Of a stretch of DNA of 64,000 nucleotides, positions 1 through 8,605 are shown in pieces. Numbering within the stretch: position 1 is the first letter of the stretch; every line of letters begins with the position of its first letter. A program made the translations under genes and the position numbers. This DNA comes from Coprousia sp963931435 (GTDB lineage: Bacteria; Actinomycetota; Coriobacteriia; Coriobacteriales; Coriobacteriaceae). The notes beneath the pieces were generated by a model. It searched no databases. It had not been told where the DNA came from and was given only the letters and a program-made list of their open reading frames with translations. The stretch covers positions 434,001 to 498,000 of the forward strand of contig OZ007012.1 of assembly GCA_963931435.1 (NCBI GenBank), read 5' to 3'.

Positions 1-312
1 GCGGTCGCGAGTGGCTTGGGATGGTACAGCCTGGCTGGCATCTCCATCGAGCGGCTGGCAGGCGCCCAGCTGGGCGCTATCGCCTTTCTCGCCAACTTCC
101 TGCGCGAGCTCGTCTCGTTCTTTTGCATCCCCTGGATCGCGCGGCATCTGAGCGGCTACGCCTGCATCGCGGCGGGCGGGGCCACCAGCGAGGACACCAC
201 GCTGCCCATGGTGATGCGCTACACCGATGAGCGCTGCGTGGTGTACTCCGTGGTGAACGGCGTGGTGTGCTCGGCTGTGGTACCCGTGCTCATCACGCTC
301 ATCTTGGGTTAG
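1..312 (+). CDS. lysO: LysO/YbjE-family lysine exporter, C-terminal part
   Basis: The frame is open from the first base (about 103 residues) and ends at TAG 310-312; the N-terminus lies outside the window. Hydrophobic segments alternate with short polar loops. The stretch GAIAFLANFLRE and the later GGATSEDTTLP are typical of the C-terminal half of LysO (DUF340), an inner-membrane L-lysine exporter in characterised enterobacterial members. Its stop overlaps the stop of the convergent M60 gene, so the two 3' ends share bases and there is no room for a separate terminator. The family call is firm. The lysine substrate is taken from the family, not from the sequence. Confidence 0.8.
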   Translation, partial: AVASGLGWYSLAGISIERLAGAQLGAIAFLANFLRELVSFFCIPWIARHLSGYACIAAGGATSEDTTLPMVMRYTDERCVVYSVVNGVVCSAVVPVLITLILG

Positions 313-3300
313 CGCTCGCGGCGGCGGAGGCGTCGGGCGAGGGCGGCTCCGAGTAACGAGAGGCCGGAACCCGCTGCCGCCACGAGGGCGGGAAGGGTTG
401 AGGCATCGCCCGAGGCGGGGAGTCCGCCGGACGCATCGGCGCCGGGTTCACGTTCCGCGTCCGACCCGTTGGCGCCGTCGCTCTGCGAGCCAGCGCCTCC
501 GTTCGGATCGCCTGGGTCGGAGCCGTCGCCGGGGTCCTCATCGCCCGAACCGCCGCTTCCGCCACCGCCGGGGTTCCCGTCCTCTCCCGGCTGCTCGTCT
601 TCGTCCGGGTTCTCGTCCCCGCCGGGATTGTCCTCTCCAGGGTTCTCGTCCCCGTCGGGATCCTCTTTGCCCGGATCCTCGTCACCGCCGCCGTCCGGAT
701 CCTCGTCTCCGCCGGGTTCCTCGCCGCCGGGATTCTCGCCCTCATCGCCTCCGGGCTGCTCCTCGCCGCCCGCACCATCGTCCGTGTCGGCGAAGTCCGT
801 GCTGGGGTTGAGGCGCACGTCGTAGGCCACCACGCTGAGCGCGCCCGGCTCCGCGTCGCCCTCCTGTGCCGTCACCGCGAACGAGCCGTCGCGCGAGAAG
901 CCGATGAGCTGGTCGCCGCGATAGAGCTCCCAGGCGGTCGTCGCTTTTGCGAGCTCGTCGGTGGGCATCGTCGCGCTCGCCCGCGTCTCGCCGTTCTTAG
1001 ATTCCACCTCGAGCGCGGGCTCCACGGTGCCCCGCGCCCCTGCGATCTCGGCGTAGGTCCGAGCGCCGTTGATGATCGCGGCGTCGGTGTCGATCGAGAA
1101 GTACTGCACCTTGCGCGGCATCGAGGGGTACTGGGCGCACCATGCAAGCACCTCGGGCGCCAGGTCATCCTCGCCAAGGTTGTGGAGGTACTCGGCGAAG
1201 TTGTAGCCCGTGCCCATGGTGAAGGCCACCGCGATGCGGTTGTACTTGACGTTTCTTTGGGCGTTGGAGGCCAGGTCCTCGATGGTCTTCACCGCGTCGG
1301 CGTCGCCGCGCAGGATGCGCTGGGTGGCGCCATAGGCTCCGTAGCGCTCCACGTCCGCGGCGATATCCTCGGTATAGGGGCTCGCGGCGAAATCATAGCC
1401 GGAGTAATCCCAGTCGTCGAAGAAGTGCAGCGCGTTCCACCACGTCGTGACGTGCGTCCAGATGTAGGTGCCCCACACCTCGCCGTTCATCCAATCGGGC
1501 ACGTAGGCGGGGTCCGCGGCCATCATCTTCAGCTCGTCGTCGCGGCGCCTGGTCGCGTTCACGGCGTTCACGTGGTAATAGGATGCCGGATCGAATGCGA
1601 GGCCCGCCTCGTGCGAGGCTTGGATGCCGCCGTGGCGCGAGCCGGCGAGCGCGTAGAGGTTGTTGGTCTCCTCGGCCACCGCGATGACGTTGTTGTCGAG
1701 CATGTGGCCGTACTCGTGTGACATGCCCCAGCCGTACATGCTCTGCCCCGAGAGGAACGAGGCGGCGGAGCTTTCGGGCATGTGGAAGTAGCGGCCGTAG
1801 GCATACATGGTCGAGATGTCGGTCACCGTGCGCGTGAAGGCGGTGTGCACGCGCGCCGTGGTGATGGCGTTGGGGCCGCTCTCCTCGTCTGCATCGAACC
1901 CGTCGAAGGCCCAGTAGAACTCGAGGCGGTCCTGGATGGCGGTATTGGAGTGCTCGATATAGGCGATGGCCTCGTCTTCAGAGGTGATACCCTCGTAGGC
2001 GCGGGCCATCGCGGTGGCGCTGATGGCGAACTGCGCGCTGCCGGTATCGCCCATCTGCAGAAGCGTCATGTCGGCCACCTCGCCCGCCTCGGCGCGTCGG
2101 GCGTAGGCCTTGATGTCCTGCACGTAGGTCCAGAAGCGCTCGGGGTGCGCGGTATCGTGCACGTAGAAGGGGTGCTCGCCCAGGCTCGAGCCCAGGATGG
2201 GCTCGGCGCCCGCATCCGCGGCGTCGGCGCTCTCGATGCGCACGCGCGCATCGTTGTCGGTTGAATCGTTGCGCAGATAGAGCATCGAGGCGTACGTCTT
2301 GCCCGTGAGGTCGACCGTGATCTCGTTCACGCCGTTGACGAGCTTGGACTTCTGGCCGAGGTTGAGCGAGGTGTAGTGGTTGGTATCGGTGACGCCCACC
2401 TGCCGCCATGCGACGGAGAGCTTTGACGGATCCTGCGCGTCGACGTACACGAGGATGCGGTTGACCTGGCCGGGCTTGAGGTAGTAGCCCGTCGCGTCGA
2501 GGTTGTCGAACTGGTAGCCCTGCTTGGTGCGCTGGGCCTCGACGCCGGGGTCGCCCAGCTCCGAGAGGGTGATCACCGATTCCTCGAGCGCGGATCGGTT
2601 GGCGTCGAGGTAGGCGGCGTAGCGCTCCAGGGCGTCGAGCTGCTGCAGGCGCACGCGCCGCTCCGGCGTGTCGGCCTGGCCGAAATGGTCCTCGACGTGC
2701 TGGCGCAGATCGGCGAGGGCGCCGTCTTGGGTCAGCTCGTCGCGCAGGCTGAGCGCGAGGTTGTCGGCATAGGGGTGGTCGAGGAGCTCGAACAGCGCCT
2801 CCGTCTCGGCGGAGGCGAGGGCGAGCCGGCTCGGATCGGCGGGGTCGAGGTTCACGGAGGCCGTGCGCTCCGGCGTGGTGCCGAGGTTCACCGAGAGGCG
2901 GGGGAGGGTCGCTTGGGCGACATCGGCCGAGGCACAGGAGGCGATGGGCGCGCCCGCATCCCAGGTGCCGGAGAGGACCACCTTGAGGGGCTCGTCCGTG
3001 GTGTGCGCCTCGGGGGCGCTGGAGAAGCTGAGCGCGGCGCCCTGGGCGAGGTCGATGCGGTCGGCGCCCGAGAGCCGCGCGGTGCCGCCGATCTTGAGCG
3101 CCGCGCCTGCGTCGACGCGCACGCCGAAGGTGTTGTTGGGGCTGTTGTCGCCGATGGTGCCGCCCGTGAAGGCGAGCTCGCCGTCGGAGAGCACGTGCAC
3201 CACGCCGTCGGAGGAGACGTTCGAGCGGTTGCTCTGGATGGTGCCGCCCGTCATGCGCATGGAGCCCTTGGTCCACACGATGGACTCGGAGTAGCTCGTG

Positions 3301-3995
3301 CGGTTGCCGATGATGGTGCCGGCCCGCATCTCGAACGAGCTGCCGTGCTCCACCGCGACGGCGGCGTTGCGCATGGCGAAGCTGTCGCGCAGCGTTCCGC
3401 CGTCGAGCACGAAGGAGCCGCCGCGCACGTAGACGGCGGCCCACGGCTTCCACGAGCAGGACGCGTGCTCGATGGCCGTCCCGGCGCCCATGGTGAGGCG
3501 CGCCCCGCCGTTCAGGGTGATGATCGCCTCGTCGGAGTCCTTGTCCTCACCGGTGAGCACGAGCTCGCCGGCGGCGGGGTCGGCCGCCTCGAGTGAGAGC
3601 GACGAGCCGCCGCTGAGGCGGACCATGCCGGCGATCTTGCTGCCGGAGAGCGGGAAGCCCGAGCCGCGCGCGATGCGGGCCGCGCCGACGGCGCGCAGGG
3701 TGAGCATGCGGCCGTCGCTGAGCTCGATGGGGGCGGAGAGGATGTGCTCGCCCGCGATCTCGATCACGTCGCCCGTCTGCGCCGCCGCGAACGCCGCCGC
3801 GAGGTCGTCGTAGACGGTGCGCTCGCTGCCGCGCACGAGGGTGACGGAGGCGAGGGCGTGACTCGCGCCCGCGATGTCGTCGGTGCTGGTCGTCGCGGGA
3901 TTCTCGGTTGCCGCCGCGGTGCCCGCGCTCGTGAGCGCCAGGCTCGCGACGAGCATCGTTCCCGCGACGACGGGGGCCAGCTTCTTGCTCGGCAT
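309..3995 (-). CDS. Secreted, sortase-anchored M60-like metallopeptidase with beta-helix N-terminal region
   Basis: A 1228-residue surface protein. Residues 1-30 are a signal peptide (MPSKK, then a hydrophobic stretch). Residues 60-400 have repeated short GGT/GG turns and Leu/Thr periodicity, as in right-handed beta-helix adhesin domains. A beta-sandwich-like region follows, then an M60/enhancin-type catalytic domain with HEYGH at 760-764 and Glu775/776 as the expected downstream ligand. After about residue 1070 comes a low-complexity tail rich in Gly, Pro, Asp and Glu, then LPASG at 1192-1196, a hydrophobic span and an RRLRRRER tail, which together form a sortase signal. An RBS-like GAAAGGA precedes ATG 3995. 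M60 enzymes with such architecture often cut O-glycosylated mucins, so host glycoprotein degradation is inferred. The gene stands alone and converges on lysO. Confidence 0.85.
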   Translation of the reverse strand: MPSKKLAPVVAGTMLVASLALTSAGTAAATENPATTSTDDIAGASHALASVTLVRGSERTVYDDLAAAFAAAQTGDVIEIAGEHILSAPIELSDGRMLTLRAVGAARIARGSGFPLSGSKIAGMVRLSGGSSLSLEAADPAAGELVLTGEDKDSDEAIITLNGGARLTMGAGTAIEHASCSWKPWAAVYVRGGSFVLDGGTLRDSFAMRNAAVAVEHGSSFEMRAGTIIGNRTSYSESIVWTKGSMRMTGGTIQSNRSNVSSDGVVHVLSDGELAFTGGTIGDNSPNNTFGVRVDAGAALKIGGTARLSGADRIDLAQGAALSFSSAPEAHTTDEPLKVVLSGTWDAGAPIASCASADVAQATLPRLSVNLGTTPERTASVNLDPADPSRLALASAETEALFELLDHPYADNLALSLRDELTQDGALADLRQHVEDHFGQADTPERRVRLQQLDALERYAAYLDANRSALEESVITLSELGDPGVEAQRTKQGYQFDNLDATGYYLKPGQVNRILVYVDAQDPSKLSVAWRQVGVTDTNHYTSLNLGQKSKLVNGVNEITVDLTGKTYASMLYLRNDSTDNDARVRIESADAADAGAEPILGSSLGEHPFYVHDTAHPERFWTYVQDIKAYARRAEAGEVADMTLLQMGDTGSAQFAISATAMARAYEGITSEDEAIAYIEHSNTAIQDRLEFYWAFDGFDADEESGPNAITTARVHTAFTRTVTDISTMYAYGRYFHMPESSAASFLSGQSMYGWGMSHEYGHMLDNNVIAVAEETNNLYALAGSRHGGIQASHEAGLAFDPASYYHVNAVNATRRRDDELKMMAADPAYVPDWMNGEVWGTYIWTHVTTWWNALHFFDDWDYSGYDFAASPYTEDIAADVERYGAYGATQRILRGDADAVKTIEDLASNAQRNVKYNRIAVAFTMGTGYNFAEYLHNLGEDDLAPEVLAWCAQYPSMPRKVQYFSIDTDAAIINGARTYAEIAGARGTVEPALEVESKNGETRASATMPTDELAKATTAWELYRGDQLIGFSRDGSFAVTAQEGDAEPGALSVVAYDVRLNPSTDFADTDDGAGGEEQPGGDEGENPGGEEPGGDEDPDGGGDEDPGKEDPDGDENPGEDNPGGDENPDEDEQPGEDGNPGGGGSGGSGDEDPGDGSDPGDPNGGAGSQSDGANGSDAEREPGADASGGLPASGDASTLPALVAAAGSGLSLLGAALARRLRRRER

Positions 3996-4239
3996 GATGT
4001 CGTTCCTTTCGCATCTCGCGCCCCGTCGGGGGCGTGGCCGCGCTGAGGTCGTTTGAGCGCGGAGGCAGAGACTGTCCAGGTGCAGCGGGCACTATACCCT
4101 CGCCGCCATCTTTACCCGGTGCGCCGCCGGCGAATCCACACCTTCTGCAACAGGGCGCCGCGCGCGGGCTGTTGCGGGTGTCCGCACGGGCGGGTATCCT
4201 TGTTCATCTCCGCATTCGGCCAACGTCAGGAGCACGTCT

Positions 4240-6399
4240 ATGGACATCATCGCAACGCTCGCATCCGAGCTCAACTTGAAACCCGCCGCCGTGGAGGCAG
4301 CCGTCAAGCTCATCGACGAGGGCAACACCATCCCCTTCATCGCCCGCTACCGCAAGGAGGCCACGGGCGGCATGGACGACGTCGCCCTGCGCACGCTCGA
4401 TGAGCGCCTGGGCTACCTGCGCAACCTCGAGCAGCGCAAGGAGGACGTGATCGTGCTCATCGGGGCGGCCGGCAAGCTCACGCCCGAGCTGGAGGCCGAG
4501 ATCCGCGCCGCCACCCAGCTGCAGCGCGTCGAGGATCTCTACAAGCCCTACCGCAAGAAGCGCACCACGCGCGCTCAGAAAGCCCGCGAGGCGGGTCTCG
4601 AGCCGCTCGCGAACATGATCATCATGCAGGTCGCGCCCAAGGACGCCGCCACGCCGCTCGACGCCGCGGCGGCCTACGTTACGCCCGGGGCGGCCGAGGC
4701 GGGCTACGACACGCCCGAGAAGGCGCTCGCCGGCGCCTCGGACATCGTTGCCGAGATCGTCGCCGAGGATGCCGAGAACGTCGCCGACCTGCGCGCGTTC
4801 ACCGAGGGCACGGGTGAGATCGCCTCCGTCGCCGTCGACGCGGGGGAGAAGACCCCCTACGAGCCGTACTACGATTTCGCCGAGCCGGCGCGCAAGATCC
4901 CCAACCACCGCGTGCTGGCCATCGACCGCGGTGAGCGCGAGGGCAAGCTCCGCGTGCGCGTTCGGGTCGACGGGGAGGCCGCCGTCGCGCGCCTGGGTGC
5001 GCGCTGGCCGCGCCGCCAGGGCATCTTCGCGCCGGTGCTCGACGCCGCCATCGCCGATGGCTACAAGCGCCTCATGGCGCCCTCGCTCGAGCGCGAGGTG
5101 CGCGCGAAGCTCACGGTGCGCGCGCAGACGGACGCCATCAAGGTGTTCGCCAAGAACCTGGAGGGCCTTCTCTCCACCCGTCCCGTGCGCGGCGCCCGCG
5201 TGATCGCGCTCGACCCGGGCTACCGCACCGGCTGCAAGGTCGCCGTGCTCGACGAGTGGGGCAAGCTGCTCGACCACGGCGTGGTGTACCCCACCAAGCC
5301 GCGCCACGACGTGGCGGGGACCAAGCGCGAGCTCAAGCGGCTCGTCGACCGGTACCGCATCAACACCATCGTCATCGGCAACGGCACGGCGAGCCGCGAG
5401 ACCGAGGAGGTCGTGTCCGAGTTCATCGCTGAGAGCGCGCCGGAGCTGCGCTATACCATCGTCAACGAGGCGGGTGCCTCGGTGTACTCGGCGAGCGAGC
5501 TGGCGAGCCGCGAGTACCCGGAGCTCGACGTCACCACTCGCGGCGCCATGAGCCTGGGCCGACGCCTGCAGGACCCGCTCGCGGAGCTCGTCAAGATCCC
5601 GCCGCAGTCCATCGGCGTGGGGCAGTACCAGCACGATCTCGACCAGACCGAGCTCGCCCGCGCCTTGGGCAACGTGGTTGAGGACGTGGTGAACCGCGTG
5701 GGCGTCGACGTGAACACGGCGAGCGCGAGCCTGCTCGGCTACGTCTCGGGCATCACGCCGGCCGTGGCCGCCAACATCGTCGCCTACCGCGAGGAGCACG
5801 GGCCCTTCGCCGAGCGCAGGGAGTTCATGAACGTGCCCAAGCTGGGGCCGAAGGCCTTCGAGCAGTGCGCGGGGTTCCTGCGCATCGCGGGCGGCACCAA
5901 CCCGCTCGACGCCACGAGCGTGCATCCCGAGAGCTATCCGGTGGCGCGCGCGGTGCTCGAGCGCGCGGGTGTGACGGCCGATGACCTGGCTGCTGGCGGC
6001 GTGCCCGATATCGAGCGCCGCGTGGGCAGCGTGGGTGCGCTCGCCGGCGAGCTGGGCTGCGGCATCCTCACGCTCATCGACATCCTGGACGAGCTCAAGA
6101 AGCCGGGGCGCGATCCGCGCGACGACGCGCCCGAGCCGGTGTTCAGCCGCGCAGCGCTCTCCATCGAGGATCTCGAGCCGGGCATGGAGCTCGCGGGCAC
6201 GGTGCGCAACGTGGTGGATTTCGGCGCCTTCGTGGACGTGGGCGTGCATCAGGACGGCTTGGTGCACATCTCCAAGATGGCCAAGCGCTTCGTCAAGCAC
6301 CCGAGCGACGTGGTGGCCGTGGGCGATACCGTGAAGGTGTGGGTGGAGAAGGTCGACCGCTCCCGCGGCAAGATCTCCCTCACCATGGTGGAGCCGTAG
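4240..6399 (+). CDS. tex: Tex RNA-binding transcriptional accessory protein
   Basis: 719 residues, close to the usual Tex length. The order is N-terminal helical region, YqgF/RNase H-like fold around residue 320 (IALDPGYRTGCK), helix-hairpin-helix segment around 495-550 (SLLGYVSGITPA, VPKLGPKAFEQCAGFLRI) and a C-terminal S1 domain from about 650 (GTVRNVVDFGAFVDVG, DGLVHISKMA). Tex is a cytoplasmic nucleic-acid-binding protein linked to transcription and stress tolerance; its biochemical role is not settled in the family. CAGGAG lies about nine bases before ATG 4240. The gene is monocistronic here. A 748-codon open frame on the opposite strand is a GC-driven shadow. Confidence 0.95.
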   Translation: MDIIATLASELNLKPAAVEAAVKLIDEGNTIPFIARYRKEATGGMDDVALRTLDERLGYLRNLEQRKEDVIVLIGAAGKLTPELEAEIRAATQLQRVEDLYKPYRKKRTTRAQKAREAGLEPLANMIIMQVAPKDAATPLDAAAAYVTPGAAEAGYDTPEKALAGASDIVAEIVAEDAENVADLRAFTEGTGEIASVAVDAGEKTPYEPYYDFAEPARKIPNHRVLAIDRGEREGKLRVRVRVDGEAAVARLGARWPRRQGIFAPVLDAAIADGYKRLMAPSLEREVRAKLTVRAQTDAIKVFAKNLEGLLSTRPVRGARVIALDPGYRTGCKVAVLDEWGKLLDHGVVYPTKPRHDVAGTKRELKRLVDRYRINTIVIGNGTASRETEEVVSEFIAESAPELRYTIVNEAGASVYSASELASREYPELDVTTRGAMSLGRRLQDPLAELVKIPPQSIGVGQYQHDLDQTELARALGNVVEDVVNRVGVDVNTASASLLGYVSGITPAVAANIVAYREEHGPFAERREFMNVPKLGPKAFEQCAGFLRIAGGTNPLDATSVHPESYPVARAVLERAGVTADDLAAGGVPDIERRVGSVGALAGELGCGILTLIDILDELKKPGRDPRDDAPEPVFSRAALSIEDLEPGMELAGTVRNVVDFGAFVDVGVHQDGLVHISKMAKRFVKHPSDVVAVGDTVKVWVEKVDRSRGKISLTMVEP

Positions 6400-6495
6400 G
6401 CAGCTGCGACTTTTACGGCCATGCGTGCTGACCTGCCCAAACAATTTCACGAAAGCTGATAAAAGGGGGAAGGTCGCCGCGCGCCCCGCGGGCCG

Positions 6496-7380
6496 TCAGC
6501 CGCGGTCGTCGCGCCATGCGCGCAGCAGGGAGCGCCAGCGCTCGGCGTACCTGCTGCCGCGTTCCCATATCAGGGAAAAGTCGTGCTCGATGGCGAAGTC
6601 CCGCGGCGTGACGTCTGCGAGCGCGCCTTCCGCGAGCTCGCGCTCGACGGCGACGCGGTAGAGGAAGGTCACGCCGGCGCCCTCCCGGACGAGCGCCTTG
6701 ATCGCGGGGATGCTCGCGAGCTCGACGGTGCCCGCGAAATCGTCCGTGACGAGCTCGCGCGCCGCGAGGTTCTGCTCCAGGATCTCGCGCGTTCCCGAGC
6801 CGGGCTCGCGCAGAACCAGCTGGTATCCAAGAAGATCTCTGATGGAGGCGGGTGCCTCGCCGTGTGCCGCGACGGCGATGTAGGGCTCGCGCGAGAGGGG
6901 TGCGCTGTCGAAGCGCGCGCGATCGAACGAGCCCTCGACCAGGGCGAAATCGATCTCCCCCGCATCGATCTGCTGGATGAGCTCGCGCGTGTTGCCGCTG
7001 CGCATGAGCAGGCGCTCGTCCGGGTGCCTCAGCCGATGGCGGGCGAGCAGGCGCGGGGCGACGCAGTCCGCGATCGTGCGCGTGCAGCCGAAGCGCAGGG
7101 GCGCCGCATCCGCATCCTTCGCATCGGCGTGCTCAAGCTCCTCGCGCAGGCGCCGCTCGTCGTGCTCGAGGGCGGTGAGCGCCCGGTAGAGGACGTCTCC
7201 TGCGGGCGTCGGCTCGATGCCGCGGCCGGTCCTGCGAAAGAGCCGGCAGTTGTAATGCCTCTCGATCTGCCGGATCTGCTGCGACACGGCGGGTTGCGAG
7301 AGGTGCAGCTCCTCCGCCGCGCGCGTATAGCCGCGCAGGCGGTAGACGGTGGTGAACGTGTGGGCGCGCGGGTCGAGCAT
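6496..7380 (-). CDS. LysR-family regulator, divergent from the YeiH exporter
   Basis: 294 residues. The N-terminal winged HTH reads GYTRAAEELHLSQPAVSQQI, followed by the LysR linker helix (RLFRRTGRGIEPTPAG) and a periplasmic-binding-protein-like effector domain to the end. The start ATG 7380 has GGAG five bases upstream. It is transcribed away from the YeiH-family gene, the same pairing as yeiE/yeiH in enterobacteria and LysR/UPF0324 pairs elsewhere, so it probably controls that exporter and itself from the 7381-7511 gap. The effector is unknown; sulfur oxyanion or CysL/YeiE-like signals are possible. Confidence 0.85.
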   Translation of the reverse strand: MLDPRAHTFTTVYRLRGYTRAAEELHLSQPAVSQQIRQIERHYNCRLFRRTGRGIEPTPAGDVLYRALTALEHDERRLREELEHADAKDADAAPLRFGCTRTIADCVAPRLLARHRLRHPDERLLMRSGNTRELIQQIDAGEIDFALVEGSFDRARFDSAPLSREPYIAVAAHGEAPASIRDLLGYQLVLREPGSGTREILEQNLAARELVTDDFAGTVELASIPAIKALVREGAGVTFLYRVAVERELAEGALADVTPRDFAIEHDFSLIWERGSRYAERWRSLLRAWRDDRG

Positions 7381-7404
7381 GGTGTCTCCAGAGTCTCGTT
7401 TCAG

Positions 7405-7462
7405 ACGATATAAGCAACTACGATACGTCTATAACGAATACGATAGAAATGATTATAGTTGC
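7405..7462. promoter_or_regulatory. LysR/YeiH divergent control region
   Basis: An AT-richer gap between the divergent genes. GCAACTA at 7414-7420 is inverted as TAGTTGC at 7456-7462, 35 bases apart. ACGATA occurs three times in the same orientation (7405-7410, 7420-7425, 7440-7445). The last two copies, extended to TACGAT, could serve as -10 hexamers towards YeiH. LysR regulators usually bind dyads of this type in such gaps. Assignment as an operator is inference. Confidence 0.4.
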
Positions 7463-7511
7463 AGCGTGTAGCATGGCACCAGATGTTGAAGACGATAGCG
7501 GAGGTGCCTTC

Positions 7512-8564
7512 GTGGAGCTTGTCAAGGATTTTGGAAAGATGTGGAAGGGCGTGCTGTTCGCGCTGGCCATCGCCGTACCGGCGTGGCTTCTGGGCAAGCG
7601 GTTCGAGGTCATCGGCGGCCCGGTTTTCGCGATTCTCATGGGCATGGCGCTGGCGCTCGTGATACCCCGGCGCGCAGGGGAGCCGCTGACGGCAGGCGTC
7701 AAGTTCACCTCGAAGAAGGTGCTCCAGTGGGCGGTGATCCTGCTCGGGTTCGGCCTCAACCTGGGGCAGATCGCGCAGGTGGGCGCGCAGTCGCTGCCCA
7801 TCATCGTGTCCACCATCGCCACGTCGCTCATCGTGGCGTTCGTCCTGTGCCGCGCGCTCAACATCCCCGGCAAGATCGCGACGCTCGTCGGCGTGGGCTC
7901 TTCGATCTGCGGCGGCTCGGCCATCGCGGCCACGGCGCCGGTCATCGACGCCGATGACGAGGAGATCGCCCAGGCCATCAGCGTGATCTTCCTATTCAAC
8001 GTCATCGCCGCGCTGGTGTTCCCCGCGCTGGGCGCGATTCTGGGCCTCTCGAACGAGGGGTTCGGCCTGTTCGCGGGCACCGCGGTGAACGACACCTCCT
8101 CCGTCACCGCCGCGGCGGCCGCGTGGGACGGCATACATCCCGGCGCCAACACCCTCGACGCCGCGACCATCGTCAAGCTCACGCGCACGCTGGCCATCAT
8201 CCCCATCACGCTTGCGCTCGCCTTCTGGCAGATGCGCCAGGCCAAGCGCGCGGCGGCGTGCGGTCAGGGTGCGGGCGAGGCGGCCGGCACCTTCGACATC
8301 AAGAAGATCTTTCCGTTCTTCATCGTGTTCTTCGTGCTGGCGAGCCTCATCACCACCGTATTCGCGCTGCCTGCCGCGGTGACGGCGCCCATCAAGGAGC
8401 TCAGCAAGTTCTTCATCATCATGGCGATGGCGGCCATCGGCTTCAACACCAATATCGTCCATCTGGTGCGCACGGGCGGGAAGCCTATCCTCATGGGTCT
8501 CGTCTGCTGGGTGGCGATCGCCGCCATGAGCCTGGGGATGCAGCACGTGCTCGGCATCTGGTAG
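7512..8564 (+). CDS. yeiH: YeiH/UPF0324-family membrane protein (putative sulfate/sulfonate exporter)
   Basis: 350 residues from GTG 7512, which has GGAGG seven bases upstream; an in-frame ATG at 7449 would add 21 residues lacking the family pattern and would sit inside the regulatory gap. About ten hydrophobic helices are visible. Family hallmarks are GFGLNLGQI, the glycine-rich VGVGSSICGGSAIAATAPV and GTAVNDTSSVTAAA. UPF0324 proteins are inner-membrane transporters proposed to export sulfate or related anions; the substrate is not proven. It is regulated presumably by the divergent LysR protein. It ends convergent with the MFS gene, with a 15-bp perfect GC palindrome at 8567-8581 in the short gap. 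Confidence 0.85.
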   Translation: MELVKDFGKMWKGVLFALAIAVPAWLLGKRFEVIGGPVFAILMGMALALVIPRRAGEPLTAGVKFTSKKVLQWAVILLGFGLNLGQIAQVGAQSLPIIVSTIATSLIVAFVLCRALNIPGKIATLVGVGSSICGGSAIAATAPVIDADDEEIAQAISVIFLFNVIAALVFPALGAILGLSNEGFGLFAGTAVNDTSSVTAAAAAWDGIHPGANTLDAATIVKLTRTLAIIPITLALAFWQMRQAKRAAACGQGAGEAAGTFDIKKIFPFFIVFFVLASLITTVFALPAAVTAPIKELSKFFIIMAMAAIGFNTNIVHLVRTGGKPILMGLVCWVAIAAMSLGMQHVLGIW

Positions 8565-8605
8565 GAAGCGCGCTGCGCGCTGGCTTGCCTCCCGGACGCG
8601 TTCCG

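Noticed and set aside
4204..6450. 748-codon open frame on the minus strand opposite tex
   Set aside because: The product is His/Arg/Leu/Gly-biased with no family motif, and the plus strand clearly encodes Tex. High-GC DNA gives long antisense frames.
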